A program made the translations under genes and the position numbers. A stretch of 56,721 bases of DNA from Anaerolineales bacterium (GTDB lineage: Bacteria; Chloroflexota; Anaerolineae; Anaerolineales; Villigracilaceae). Where the stretch lies: the NCBI GenBank assembly GCA_020851785.1, contig JADZCC010000059.1, forward strand, positions 1 to 56,721, written 5' to 3'. The notes under the pieces are model-generated. The model was not told the DNA's origin. It saw nothing but the letters and a program-made list of their open reading frames with translations, and made no database searches. Below, one piece after another: positions 24,327 to 33,162 of the stretch (within the stretch, counting starts at the first letter, position 1; every line of letters begins with the position of its first letter).

Positions 24327-25082
24327 ATGCGCCATCTTTCAATTCTATTCGTGATCTGCCTCACCGCCTGCTCCGCATGGGACGCGACGCGCGCCACGCC
24401 GACGTTTCCTGTTTTGACTCAAACCCCGCTCCCAACTGCGACCTATAACTGGTTCCCCGCTTCGGCCACGCCTTCGCCCGTGGCTTATGCCACCCACCTG
24501 CCCACCCCAGAAATGCGCCCCGGGCGCGGAAGCGTCCTCCTCGCGGATTCATTCGCCAGTTCCTCAAACTGGAACACGGCCGCCTCCGACCTGGCCAGCG
24601 CTGAAATCCTCAACCAGCAAATTAACCTTGCCGCGCAAAGCAAGGTCTTTATGTTAAGCCTGCGACGCGAACTCACTGTGGATAACTTTTACGCGGAAAT
24701 TACGGCCTACCCCAACCTCTGCCGCGGCGAAGATACCTACGGCGTTCTAATTCGCGCCAGCGCCGTGGCCTATTATCGCTTTTCGTTATCTTGCAACGGC
24801 ATGGTCAGCGCGGAAAGGAACAGCGTGGGCAAAAAATATATTTTGCAAACCCCGCTCCCCAGCGGAGATGTGCCGCCCGGCGCGCCCGGCGAAGTGCGCA
24901 TTGGCGTTTGGGCCAACGGGACCGAAATGCGCCTCTTCCTCAACGAGCGCTTTCAGTTCAGCATCATCGACTCCAACTACCCAAGCGGCACGTTGGGCGT
25001 CTTCGTCAATTCGATTGGAAGCGAACCGATCATCGTCAGCTTCGCCAACCTGACCGTTCAAACCGTCAGCTACTCTGAGTGA
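24327..25082 (+). CDS. Lipoprotein with a laminin-G/DUF1080-like domain
   Basis: A 251-residue predicted lipoprotein with lipobox ICLTACS, a Thr/Pro linker to about residue 65, and a beta-sandwich domain that begins LLADSFASSSNWNTA and includes YGVLIRAS, YRFSLSCNG and LRLFLN-type strands (FLNERFQFSII). This layout resembles concanavalin-like domains that bind sugars or peptides on the cell surface. No catalytic residues recognised. It is followed 19 bp later by the PD-(D/E)XK-like gene, so the two may be co-transcribed. Confidence 0.65.
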   Translation: MRHLSILFVICLTACSAWDATRATPTFPVLTQTPLPTATYNWFPASATPSPVAYATHLPTPEMRPGRGSVLLADSFASSSNWNTAASDLASAEILNQQINLAAQSKVFMLSLRRELTVDNFYAEITAYPNLCRGEDTYGVLIRASAVAYYRFSLSCNGMVSAERNSVGKKYILQTPLPSGDVPPGAPGEVRIGVWANGTEMRLFLNERFQFSIIDSNYPSGTLGVFVNSIGSEPIIVSFANLTVQTVSYSE

Positions 25083-25101
25083 ACCAAAGCAGGCAGGCCT
25101 T

Positions 25102-26067
25102 GTGACCCTCTCCCCCGCCGATCTGATTAGAGCGCCCTACACGCCCGACCTGACCACCGGCGGAATCGCTTATGCGTTGAACGCGCTAACTCACCCGCGC
25201 TTCAGCGCCGCGCCGTACGAAAAATTGCGCCGCAGGGTGGCCAGCGCGGCCGCAGAGTTGGCGTTTCGGCGGTATCTTTCGCAACAAAACATTCCCTTTG
25301 AAACGCAAGCGGCGACTCCGTTTACGGACGCCGAACGCTATGACGTAACGCTGAACGGTCAACGCTGTGAGGTGAAATCTTATTTCATTTCGTATCGTCC
25401 GCAAGCCCTGAGCTTAAGGCACAGCCCTGAAGTTCTGCTCAAAGAATATGCGCTCATCCCTTCGGATGAGCATGCCCGTGAAGGCCACAAGCCCAACGAT
25501 CTGTATCTCTTTGCGTTTGTGGCCGGGCTGGTAGCCGCTTCGCAAACGGATTTGAAGAAAGTCCTGGATAAAGGACTGCCGCATTATCTGGCGTACGTCT
25601 TGCCGGAAGCGTGGCGCAAGCCGCTATATTGGAATCCGCTGGGGCGGTTGACTCTGAAATCTGAATCGGACGAGGAAATGCTCGTCGAAATCCACGGGCA
25701 GGCTGGGGCGCGGGAGATGAAGCGCGTCACGATCAGCCTGCCGCCCGGCGTCAAAGTTAATCTCGCCGAAGAGTTTTATTCAATCACCGCTTTGCGCGTG
25801 AATCAACTGCCCAAGGCCAGAGTTGGTCTGCATTGCGAAGCCATCCAAGAAAATTGTGTAATCGCCCCGCTGGATTGGAGCAACCTTTGGGTCTATGGAC
25901 TGGAAATCTTTTTTACGGGGTATCTTTCTCACGCGGAATTTTCTCAAAAAGCCCAGCCGCTCGCGGCCAACTCGCGCACGTTTCAATATGAACGCACGAA
26001 GGTTAAGAACCTGGCCGTGCCGCTGAACGAACTTAAACCCTTGCACGCCTTGTTAAAAAAGGAATGA
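25102..26067 (+). CDS. Unknown protein with PD-(D/E)XK-like nuclease motif
   Basis: A 321-residue protein with no recognised full-length family. Near the N-terminus it shows the order expected of a PD-(D/E)XK nuclease fold: Glu52 in an alpha helix (ASAAAELAFRRYLSQ), Asp81 (AERYDVTL) and Glu90-Val-Lys92 (RCEVKSYF). The spacing (D-x8-E-x-K) is normal for restriction-type nucleases. The rest (about 130-321) is mixed alpha/beta and soluble. A GTG start is used; a weak AGG-rich site precedes it. No methylase, toxin or phage gene is nearby. It could be a nuclease of repair or defence, or a fold relative without activity; the motif match is by eye. Confidence 0.5.
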   Translation: MTLSPADLIRAPYTPDLTTGGIAYALNALTHPRFSAAPYEKLRRRVASAAAELAFRRYLSQQNIPFETQAATPFTDAERYDVTLNGQRCEVKSYFISYRPQALSLRHSPEVLLKEYALIPSDEHAREGHKPNDLYLFAFVAGLVAASQTDLKKVLDKGLPHYLAYVLPEAWRKPLYWNPLGRLTLKSESDEEMLVEIHGQAGAREMKRVTISLPPGVKVNLAEEFYSITALRVNQLPKARVGLHCEAIQENCVIAPLDWSNLWVYGLEIFFTGYLSHAEFSQKAQPLAANSRTFQYERTKVKNLAVPLNELKPLHALLKKE

Positions 26068-26072
26068 TTTTT

Positions 26073-27440
26073 ATGAACCGTAACCATGGATTAATTGCGC
26101 TTGCATTATGCGCCTCGCTGGCTTGTAATTTTGTGACCACCGCGCTGGGGATTCAAGCCACGCCCACGCCAGAGGCAACCAGCGCGCCCACTGCAACAAG
26201 TGGCCTTTACATCCCCGAACAATGCAAAGGGCTACCGCTGGCGACGATTCCCGCGGCCACCGCGCAGGCCGGGCCGACGCCCGTTCCGCTGATCAACCCG
26301 GAAGTCTCCGTCGAATCGCAAAAACAAATTTTTGAGGAGCTTGTACAAACGATCAATCAGGTGTATGTGTATCCGGATTTCAACGGCAAAGACTGGGCGG
26401 GAATTACCGAAAATTATCGCAAACAAGTGGCGGGCGGATTAAGTACGCCGGAATTTTATGCCGCCATCCAAACTATGATTTACGATTTAGGCGACGAACA
26501 TTCGTATTACCTTTCGCCCGCGGAAGTTGCGGCAGAAGCTGTGGAGTTTTCTGGCAAGTCGGAATATGTTGGGATTGGCGTGTATATTACGCCCCTGCTG
26601 GAGAAGAATCGCGTTTCGATCCTTTCGGTGTATCCAGATTCGCCAGCCGAACACAGCGGCTTGAAAGTTCACGATAGCATTTTGACGGCCGACGGCCTGC
26701 CAATGATTAAAGATGGACAGGATCAATCGACCATCATCCTCGGCGCAGAATGTTCCGCCGTTGTGCTGACGGTGCAATCGCCGGGGGAAGCGCCGCGCGA
26801 GATCACGCTGGTGCGCGAAAAAATCCACAGCCAATTGCCGGTGGAAGCGCGGCTGGTTCAAACCAGCGACGGTTCAAAGGTTGGCTATCTTTCCCTGCCC
26901 ACTTTTTACGACGAGACGATTCCCGCGCAAGTGACCAACGCATTAAAAGAATTTGGCGAATTGGACGGATTAATTCTGGATAACCGCATCAACGGCGGCG
27001 GAAGCGGCGCGGTGGTGGAACCGATCCTCGCGCATTTTGCCTCCGGCACGCTGGGGCATTTCGTCAGCCGCACGGAATCGTTCCCCTTTGAAATTAAGTC
27101 CGACCCGATCTACAACTCGCAAACCGTGCCGCTGGTCGTTTTGGTTGGCGAAGATACCGTCAGTTTTGGAGAAATCTTCTCCGGCGTTCTGCGCGATGTG
27201 GGGCGCGCGAAAATTGTCGGCGCGCCCAGCCTCGGCAATGTGGAAGTCATGTATGCGCACGAATTTGCGGATCATTCGCTTTTATGGATCGCGCAGGAAA
27301 CGTTCAAGCCGCTTCACTCTACAGAGAATTGGGAGTTAACCGGCATTGTGCCAGACGTGATCGCCTATGCCGATTGGGACACCATCACGTTTGAAACCGA
27401 CCCGGCGGTGCTGGCGGCGGTGAAATTGCTTGGGCATTGA
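26073..27440 (+). CDS. S41-family peptidase-like lipoprotein with PDZ domain
   Basis: A 455-residue predicted lipoprotein (SLACNF) with an N-terminal helical region, a PDZ-like domain (about 165-235, YVGIGVYI through VHDSILTADG) and an S41 tail-specific protease core. The catalytic Ser aligns in EDTVSFGEIFSG, but 25 residues later, where Ctp/Prc proteases have the dyad Lys in TFGKG, this protein has Asn in PSLGNVE. S41 branches without that Lys are known, so it may use a different mechanism or be inactive. The start 9 nt downstream of the first ATG is preferred because AAGGAA then has proper spacing; it leaves a 5-bp gap to the previous stop. Confidence 0.75.
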   Translation: MNRNHGLIALALCASLACNFVTTALGIQATPTPEATSAPTATSGLYIPEQCKGLPLATIPAATAQAGPTPVPLINPEVSVESQKQIFEELVQTINQVYVYPDFNGKDWAGITENYRKQVAGGLSTPEFYAAIQTMIYDLGDEHSYYLSPAEVAAEAVEFSGKSEYVGIGVYITPLLEKNRVSILSVYPDSPAEHSGLKVHDSILTADGLPMIKDGQDQSTIILGAECSAVVLTVQSPGEAPREITLVREKIHSQLPVEARLVQTSDGSKVGYLSLPTFYDETIPAQVTNALKEFGELDGLILDNRINGGGSGAVVEPILAHFASGTLGHFVSRTESFPFEIKSDPIYNSQTVPLVVLVGEDTVSFGEIFSGVLRDVGRAKIVGAPSLGNVEVMYAHEFADHSLLWIAQETFKPLHSTENWELTGIVPDVIAYADWDTITFETDPAVLAAVKLLGH

Positions 27441-27474
27441 AGCGCCCGCTTAAATTACTTTCATCTCTGCATGG

Positions 27475-27487
27475 TACACTTTTAAGT
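27475..27487 (+). promoter_or_regulatory. Leaderless-type extended -10 box
   Basis: TGGTACACT (TACACT at 27475-27480, with TG one base upstream) ends 7 nt before the ATG at 27488. The same TGGTACACT is used before the metK riboswitch. Confidence 0.55.
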
Positions 27488-28723
27488 ATGTCCATCCGCA
27501 TGAGAAACGTTTTAATTGGGCTGGCAGGTTTGCTCCTGCTGACCGTCTTGCTGTATCAAATCCCATACTTTCACACCCGGCTTGAATGGCGGATTGAAAA
27601 GTTTTTTATCTATACAAAAAACATCATTCATCCGTTGGGGCCGGCCCCCACTGCTTTTCCAGTGACGGTTCAAGCGTTCACGGCCACGGTCATGCCAAGT
27701 CACACGCCCACGCCCCTACCGCTGACGCCGTCCATTACGCCCACGGCCACGCTCCCGCCTTTGCCGCCGCAGGCTTCCATCGCTTCGCCGCCGTTTGAAA
27801 AGCAAACGCCCAACAACTGCGGCCCGGCCGTGCTTTCCATGGCTTTGCACATCTACGGCTGGGAAGGCAGTCAGGCGGATATCGCCAACGTCGTCAAACC
27901 CATCCTGCAAGATCGCAACGTCAATCCCGAAGAACTGCGCTATTACGTCCGCACGCAGGCGGGCTGGCTCAATTTGGAATATCGCGTGGGCGGGACGATT
28001 GAAACGCTCAAACGATTGCTCGCGGCCAATTATCCGGTCATCGTGGAAAGCGTCACGGCGCTCGACCCCAACGACGCGCTTGGCCCGACCGACGACCTAT
28101 GGGCCGCGCATTATCTTTTGCTCACCGGTTACGACGACGCGAAACAGGAATTCACCATTCAAGATTCCTACCACGGCGCGGATTTGAAAATCACCTATGC
28201 CAAACTGGAACAGGATTGGTACGCCTTCAACAATTTATACATGCTGATTTATTTCCCGCAATACGAAGAGGAAGTGAAAACCCTGCTCGGCGCAAACTGG
28301 GACCCGAATCAGAATCGGCAATTAGCATTAGATTCATCCCAGGCCGCCACCGCGCAAAATCCCTCCGACGCCTTCGCCTGGTTCAACTACGGCAGTAACC
28401 TCGTCTACTTTGATCGGTACGAAGAAGCCGCGCTGGCCTACGATCAAGCCCGCGAAATCGGCCTGCCCTTACGCATGTTCCGCTATCAGTTTGGCCCGTT
28501 CCTGGCCTATTTTCATTCCAACCGCAACGCCGACTTACTGGCCCTGACCGATTATGCGCGAAGCGTCACCGATATGTCTGAAGAGGCCTGGCTTTGGTAC
28601 GGCTATGGGTTGTATCGCAATGGCGATTATTCCGGCGCAAAAAAGGCCTGGCAAAAAGCCGAGTCGATTAATCCCAATTTTTTTGAAGATCAGGCCAATC
28701 AGGCTTTGCAGTTGGTTCCATAA
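27488..28723 (+). CDS. C39-like cysteine peptidase with TPR-like tail
   Basis: A 411-residue membrane-anchored protein: N-terminal helix (about 8-25), a Thr/Pro linker (to about 105), a C39-like papain-fold domain (about 108-265) and a helical TPR-like region (about 290-405). The catalytic residues are visible: Cys in TPNNCGPAVLSMAL, His in WAAHYLLLTGYD and Asp in IQDSYHG. Such domains cleave peptides (in bacteriocin export they cut double-glycine leaders), but no transporter or leader peptide is adjacent. An upstream ATG 17 codons earlier lies before the -10 box, so the downstream start is chosen. Confidence 0.75.
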   Translation: MSIRMRNVLIGLAGLLLLTVLLYQIPYFHTRLEWRIEKFFIYTKNIIHPLGPAPTAFPVTVQAFTATVMPSHTPTPLPLTPSITPTATLPPLPPQASIASPPFEKQTPNNCGPAVLSMALHIYGWEGSQADIANVVKPILQDRNVNPEELRYYVRTQAGWLNLEYRVGGTIETLKRLLAANYPVIVESVTALDPNDALGPTDDLWAAHYLLLTGYDDAKQEFTIQDSYHGADLKITYAKLEQDWYAFNNLYMLIYFPQYEEEVKTLLGANWDPNQNRQLALDSSQAATAQNPSDAFAWFNYGSNLVYFDRYEEAALAYDQAREIGLPLRMFRYQFGPFLAYFHSNRNADLLALTDYARSVTDMSEEAWLWYGYGLYRNGDYSGAKKAWQKAESINPNFFEDQANQALQLVP

Positions 28724-28821
28724 AAATTCCAGCTAAAGAGACCGCTGACAACCAGCTTTCAGCGTGTGGAAAGTCTTTGACGCCGAATCAAGTTTCAGTT
28801 AAGCAAAGCGGCGTTTTTCTC

Positions 28822-28850
28822 TTTACGCGAACGAATCGCTATGGTACACT
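28822..28850 (+). promoter_or_regulatory. Promoter of the metK riboswitch transcript
   Basis: TTTACG (28822-28827), a 17-bp spacer and extended -10 TGGTACACT (TACACT at 28845-28850). Predicted start is about 28857, some 25 nt before the aptamer. The remainder of the 28724-28880 gap shows nothing else. Confidence 0.65.
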
Positions 28851-28880
28851 CGTGCCACAAATCAATAGCCCCATTGGCGC

Positions 28881-29040
28881 TCTTATCCAGAGAGGCGGAG
28901 GGAACGGCCCTGCGATGCCTCGACAACCGGTCAGCAATGAACACGGTGCCAATTCCGTCAGGATGTTCTGGTAGATGAGAGGGTAACATAGCCTCGCTTG
29001 AATTGCCCTTTCTGCACGCATGAATGGGCAATTTTATTTT
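28881..29040 (+). ncRNA. SAM-I (S-box) riboswitch with terminator platform
   Basis: The conserved S-box order is present: CTTATCCAGAGAGGCGGAGG (P1 and core), the P2/kink-turn region with CGACAACCGG, then CACGGTGCCAATTCC, and the closing AGATGAGAG by 28981. A terminator hairpin follows (AATTGCCC at 29001-29008, GGGCAATT at 29026-29033, then a T-rich run). S-adenosylmethionine binding is expected to favour this terminator and shut off metK, which starts at 29062. Confidence 0.93.
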
Positions 29041-29061
29041 CTTAAGGAGAAATACAAACCA

Positions 29062-30273
29062 ATGAGTAATACTTTTATGTCTTCGCCCAAGCTGATGTTC
29101 ACGTCAGAATCGGTTACGGAAGGACACCCCGATAAGATTTGCGATCAAGTTTCGGACGCCGTGTTGGACGCCTGCTTGGAGCAAGACCCGCGCTCGCGCG
29201 TGGCTTGTGAAACGGCCGTGAAAACCGGCTATGTGATGTTGCTGGGCGAAATTACCACCAACGCGCAATTCAACTATGACGAACTGGTGCGCAAGACCGT
29301 GGCAGAAATTGGCTACGACTCCAGCGACAAAGGCTTCGACGGCAACTCGTGCGGCGTGTTGGTGGCGATCGCCAAACAATCCGGCGACATTGCCATGGGC
29401 GTGGATCAGGCGCTCGAATCCAAAACCGGCGCAATGACCGAAGCGGAAGTGGAAGCGGTGGGCGCGGGCGACCAAGGCATGATGTTTGGCTACGCCTGTA
29501 ACGAGACCGACACCCTGATGCCTTTGCCCATTTATCTGGCGCACAAATTAACGCGCAAGCAAAGCGAACTGCGCAAAAGCGGCGCGATCAAATGGTTGCG
29601 TCCGGATGCGAAAAGCCAGGTAACGATTGAATATTCCCAGGGCAAGCCCGTGCGCGTGGATACAGTTTTGATCTCCACCCAACACGCGCCGGAAGTTTCG
29701 CAAAACGAAATTACCGAAGTAATCACCGAAGAATTGATTATGAAGACTCTGCCGGAAAATTTGGTGGACAAGAATTTGAAAGTTTATGTGAATCCCACCG
29801 GGCGTTTTGTGGTGGGCGGTCCCATGGGCGACGCAGGCGTGACTGGTCGCAAAATCATCGTGGATACCTACGGCGGCATGGGCCGACATGGCGGCGGCGC
29901 GTTCTCCGGGAAAGACCCCACGAAGGTGGATCGCTCGGCCGCGTATGCCGCGCGTTATGTGGCCAAGAACGTGGTGGCGGCCGGTTTGGCCGACCGCGTA
30001 GAAGTGCAGGTCGCTTACGCCATCGGCGTGGCGCGCCCGCTTTCGGTGAACGTGGAAACCTTTGGCACCGCCAAAATTGCAGACGAAAAAATCGCCGCGT
30101 TGATCAACGAACATTTTGACCTGCGCCCGGGCGCGATCATCCGCGATTTGGGGTTACGCAAACCCATCTACCGCAAGACCGCCGCGTATGGCCACTTCGG
30201 CCGCGACGACATCGAGTTCCCCTGGGAACGCACCGACAAGGCCGCTGGCTTGAAGAAAGCCGCCGGACTGTAA
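29062..30273 (+). CDS. metK: S-adenosylmethionine synthase MetK
   Basis: A 403-residue cytoplasmic enzyme that makes S-adenosylmethionine from methionine and ATP. Landmarks: [19 protein letters not shown] at the N-terminus, [30 protein letters not shown], and the phosphate-binding [16 protein letters not shown]. All active-site motifs look intact. An ATG 14 codons upstream lies in the riboswitch terminator, so the start at MSNTFMSS is chosen; AAGGAG is 12 nt before it. Controlled by the SAM-I riboswitch upstream; a strong terminator follows. Confidence 0.96.
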   Translation: MSNTFMSSPKLMFTSESVTEGHPDKICDQVSDAVLDACLEQDPRSRVACETAVKTGYVMLLGEITTNAQFNYDELVRKTVAEIGYDSSDKGFDGNSCGVLVAIAKQSGDIAMGVDQALESKTGAMTEAEVEAVGAGDQGMMFGYACNETDTLMPLPIYLAHKLTRKQSELRKSGAIKWLRPDAKSQVTIEYSQGKPVRVDTVLISTQHAPEVSQNEITEVITEELIMKTLPENLVDKNLKVYVNPTGRFVVGGPMGDAGVTGRKIIVDTYGGMGRHGGGAFSGKDPTKVDRSAAYAARYVAKNVVAAGLADRVEVQVAYAIGVARPLSVNVETFGTAKIADEKIAALINEHFDLRPGAIIRDLGLRKPIYRKTAAYGHFGRDDIEFPWERTDKAAGLKKAAGL

Positions 30274-30285
30274 CCACGACAGAGT

Positions 30286-30317
30286 AAAAACAGGAAGCCA
30301 ATGGCTTCCTGTTTTTT
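30286..30317 (+). terminator. Terminator after metK
   Basis: AAAAACAGGAAGCC and GGCTTCCTGTTTTT form a perfect stem around a short AAT loop, ending in six T. Confidence 0.92.
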
Positions 30318-30382
30318 ATCAGGAGTATTTGACATGGCGGAGAAATCCATAACCAAAACCGCCATCCCCAGCGCGGGCATTA

Positions 30383-30394
30383 TATAATCACCCC
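30383..30394 (+). promoter_or_regulatory. Leaderless-type -10 box
   Basis: TATAAT (30383-30388), inside GGGCATTATATAAT, ends 6 nt before the ATG at 30395 and no Shine-Dalgarno sequence is present. Confidence 0.6.
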
Positions 30395-31918
30395 ATGACC
30401 GAAAAACAATACGACGCGCTGATCGTCGGCGGCGGAGTGGCGGGACTCACCGCCGCCCTGCACCTGGCCGAACGCGGACTCAAACCGCTGATCCTCGAAG
30501 CGGACGAACGCATAGGCGGCAGGCTTTCCGGCAAAGCGTGCGTCAACGTCAAAGGCGTAAATTTTCCCGTTGAGCATGGCGTGCATGGCTTATGGTTTTC
30601 ATACGTCAACTTACGCGCCCTGCTTCAGCGCGCGGCCATCATCTCCCAACTCACGCCCGCCAAAGACGAGCAATGGATTCACCGTTCTGGCGGGACGATT
30701 CGACGCGTAAAAATCGGGGCGACGATTCGCAACAGCTTAATCCCCGCGCCGTTTCACTATATCCAACTCTTTGCCTCGCCGCAATTTTTAGCCATGCTCG
30801 GCTGGCGCGACTGGCTTTCAGTTTTCAACGTTTGGTCGGTCTTGGCCATGTCCATTGGCATAGATCCGTTCGTTGAAGACCAGCCGCTGGAAGGCCTAAC
30901 CTTTGGCGGCGCGTTACAAAAATGGGGACCCACCTTCCGCGCTTTATTCTATGGGCTCACGCGCAACGGACTTTCCACCGACCCCCATCAAGTGCCGCTG
31001 GCGGGGTTTCTCGCGTTCCTGCGTTTTTACACCGTCCTGCGGCGCGACGCCTGGCGCTTCGACTATCTGCCCAACGGCGGCGGCGAGGTCTGCGAAAAAT
31101 TATCAGAGAAGATCATAAATCTCGGAGGCGCGATCAGGCTCCAGTCCCGCGTGACGCGCGTGGAGCAAAGAGATGGGCAGTGGATCGCGCATTGGAATCA
31201 GGATCAAACCCACGGCGCCGACTCGGCTCCATTCATCCTGCTCGCTTCAGACTCACCCTCGACTGAATCGATAATCAAAAGCAGTTTCCCCGCTAAAAGT
31301 TTTTTCTTCCCGCATGGGTTGGGTCACGCCGTAATCCGTTTATGGTTTGATACCAAGCTGAAAAATATTCCCGAAGCGGGCATGTTTAGCGGCGACTTCG
31401 TGATGCACAATTTTTTCTGGCTCGACCAAATTTACGACGCCTACAAACGCTGGAGCGCCGAAACGGGCGGCTCGTGTATTGAAGTTCATATTTATGGCCC
31501 GCCGGAAGTTTTAGCCCAAGCCGACGCCTTATTAATTACCAATGTCTTGACGGATATTTATCGCGCTTATCCCAAATTAAAAGGGCGTTGCATTGCGCCT
31601 CACTTACAACGTAACGCGGATACGCACACCTTGCCCGCGCTCGGCGCGCGCGGCACGCACTTGGGCATTGAAACGCCGTGGCCAAATTTATATTGCGCCG
31701 GAGATTGGGTGCGGCATGAAGCGCCCGCCTTCTTTTTAGAGCGGGCTTGCGTCACCGGGTTGATTGCGGCCAACAAAATTTTAGAATCTGCCGGGCTGGA
31801 GCCATGGGAGGTAAAACCCTATCCCCCATCTGAGCCGCTGGCCGCGTGGATCGAAAGCGCGATGATGCGCGGCAGAAAAAATCGCAGGCGCGTAAAATCA
31901 GTTAAAATCAACTCGTGA
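30395..31918 (+). CDS. FAD-dependent amine oxidase/desaturase-family oxidoreductase
   Basis: A 507-residue flavoprotein. The N-terminal dinucleotide-binding motif is IVGGGVAGLTAALHLAERG, followed by the second FAD motif with ADERIGGR, and the C-terminal FAD motif is LYCAGDWV with AFFLERACVTGLIAA. This is the plan of phytoene desaturases, carotenoid isomerases and squalene-type oxidases, and the segment VEHGVHGLWFSYVNLRALL is like the carotenoid-isomerase/isorenieratene-synthase group. No carotenoid synthesis gene is adjacent, so the substrate is unassigned. Confidence 0.75.
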   Translation: MTEKQYDALIVGGGVAGLTAALHLAERGLKPLILEADERIGGRLSGKACVNVKGVNFPVEHGVHGLWFSYVNLRALLQRAAIISQLTPAKDEQWIHRSGGTIRRVKIGATIRNSLIPAPFHYIQLFASPQFLAMLGWRDWLSVFNVWSVLAMSIGIDPFVEDQPLEGLTFGGALQKWGPTFRALFYGLTRNGLSTDPHQVPLAGFLAFLRFYTVLRRDAWRFDYLPNGGGEVCEKLSEKIINLGGAIRLQSRVTRVEQRDGQWIAHWNQDQTHGADSAPFILLASDSPSTESIIKSSFPAKSFFFPHGLGHAVIRLWFDTKLKNIPEAGMFSGDFVMHNFFWLDQIYDAYKRWSAETGGSCIEVHIYGPPEVLAQADALLITNVLTDIYRAYPKLKGRCIAPHLQRNADTHTLPALGARGTHLGIETPWPNLYCAGDWVRHEAPAFFLERACVTGLIAANKILESAGLEPWEVKPYPPSEPLAAWIESAMMRGRKNRRRVKSVKINS

Positions 31919-31952
31919 ACAATCAAATGATCTTTGATCAATTGGAGGCAGA

Positions 31953-32453
31953 ATGGCTACAATTATTTTCAACGGAAAAACCTACAACAGCCTTGAAGAA
32001 ATGTCGCCCGAAATGCGTCAGGCCTACGAGCAAATTACCGGCGCGTTGGTGGATAAAAACGGCAACGGCATTCCCGATTTCCTGGAAGGCGATGTGCTCA
32101 AAAATATTACCAGCGCCTACACCAGCGCCATCAACCTCAACGGCCAAACCTACAATAACCTCAATGAATTGCCGCCCGAAGCCCGTCAGCGCGTGCAAAA
32201 TGCTTTGGAAAAAGTCAATCAACTTGGGTTGGCCGGGCCAGAGCGCAAAGCGGAAATTTTCGCCGAAAGACAAGGCCTGGAAGTGGAGCGCGACCATCAA
32301 TTCACCTCGCAACCCTATCGTCCGGCCGGTTCCGCCCCATCTGCCATTCAAGACGGAAGCGCGGCGCCCAAATGGCTACTCTTACTGGCGGTCTTATTCG
32401 TGTGCTTAATGGCTGGCGCCTGCGCGATCTTTTTCTTTTTACAACCGCAATGA
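31953..32453 (+). CDS. Unknown tail-anchored protein with calcium-loop motif
   Basis: A 166-residue protein with two related blocks, IIFNGKTYNSLEEMSPEMRQ (about 4-23) and INLNGQTYNNLNELPPEARQ (about 60-79), suggesting an internal duplication. Between them lies DKNGNGIPDFLEGD, which resembles an EF-hand or dockerin-like calcium-binding loop. A C-terminal membrane helix (about 141-162) would anchor it with the N-terminal domain in the cytoplasm. GGAGG precedes the start. Its TGA overlaps the ATG of the next gene. No known function. Confidence 0.6.
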   Translation: MATIIFNGKTYNSLEEMSPEMRQAYEQITGALVDKNGNGIPDFLEGDVLKNITSAYTSAINLNGQTYNNLNELPPEARQRVQNALEKVNQLGLAGPERKAEIFAERQGLEVERDHQFTSQPYRPAGSAPSAIQDGSAAPKWLLLLAVLFVCLMAGACAIFFFLQPQ

Positions 32454-32779
32454 AGTTAATCTTAATTTATACGCTGATTGCCGGAGTCGTCTCCGCCCTC
32501 ACCGCGCCCATCCCCGGCACGTCTTTATTGTTAACGGCTCTTGAAATTTACATGCTTGTGCATTTTGCAAAAATTCACGCGTATAAATTAGGCTTCAAAG
32601 AAATCGGCTATTCCGCCGTGGCCATTTACGGGCTTTCCACCCTGCTCAAAGACACTGCGCTGGAAATCCTCACTTTTGTGCCCGTCATCGGCTGGGGTGC
32701 GGAAGTGATTGTGGCGATGGCCTTCGTCTTCTTTTTGGGTCTGCTCGCGGATTTGTACTTCAAGAAACGCGCCGCATAA
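32450..32779 (+). CDS. Small multi-span membrane protein
   Basis: A 109-residue protein with two or three hydrophobic helices (ILIYTLIAGVVSALTA, LLLTALEIYMLVHFA, VIVAMAFVFFLGLLADLYF), and a GWGAE loop. The start overlaps the previous stop (ATGA), so it is translationally coupled. A longer reading starting at 32372 lies inside the previous gene and is not used. No family recognised with certainty; it resembles small DUF697-like membrane proteins in pattern. Confidence 0.6.
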   Translation: MKLILIYTLIAGVVSALTAPIPGTSLLLTALEIYMLVHFAKIHAYKLGFKEIGYSAVAIYGLSTLLKDTALEILTFVPVIGWGAEVIVAMAFVFFLGLLADLYFKKRAA

Positions 32780-32822
32780 CCCCGCCCAGGCCTGCCCGCC
32801 AGACCCCGGCCAAATTCAAGCC

Positions 32823-32850
32823 TTGACATTAGCCCAATTCCGCAGATAAT
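32823..32850 (+). promoter_or_regulatory. Promoter of the pheS T-box transcript
   Basis: TTGACA (32823-32828), 16-bp spacer, GATAAT (32845-32850). It is the best match to a housekeeping -35/-10 pair in the window, starting transcription near 32857. Confidence 0.75.
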
Positions 32851-32856
32851 TGCATG

Positions 32857-33158
32857 AAAATTATGTGAAGGAGCTTGCTCCTTCACTCCACATATAGGCT
32901 GTGACAGAGAAAAGTAAATTGAAAGAAGCCGTTAGAGAGGCGCAAAGAATTGGTGAAATTGCGCTCGGTGGAAATCAGTTGAAGTTCCCTCTTGAGCCGT
33001 GAAGGTGAAGGTGAGCGAAATAAATTTCGCTGTACTGGGTAGCCTGAACCGTTTTCTTGACGTTACACAAGACAGAGAGAGTTACATCAACTGTAACTAA
33101 CTTGGGTGGTACCGCGAGCATTAAAGTCTCGTCCCAATTTTGGGATGAGATTTTTTTT
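32857..33158 (+). ncRNA. T-box riboswitch, probably Phe-specific, upstream of pheS
   Basis: After a short hairpin (GTGAAGGAG-CTTG-CTCCTTCAC) comes a Stem I-like region with AGTA, GAGAGG and GGTG landmarks and a candidate specifier codon TTC (32985-32987, phenylalanine). The T-box proper, AACTTGGGTGGTACCGCG (33099-33116), is followed by a terminator stem (TCTCGTCCCA at 33127-33136, TGGGATGAGA at 33141-33150) and eight T. Uncharged tRNA-Phe is expected to stabilise the antiterminator and let transcription reach pheS. The specifier assignment is by gene context and position, not by a computed structure. Confidence 0.92.
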
Positions 33159-33162
33159 GTTT

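Noticed and set aside
32865..32886. GTGAAGGAG/CTCCTTCAC hairpin as a terminator
   Set aside because: No T-run follows, and it lies just after the T-box promoter, so it is more likely part of the leader.
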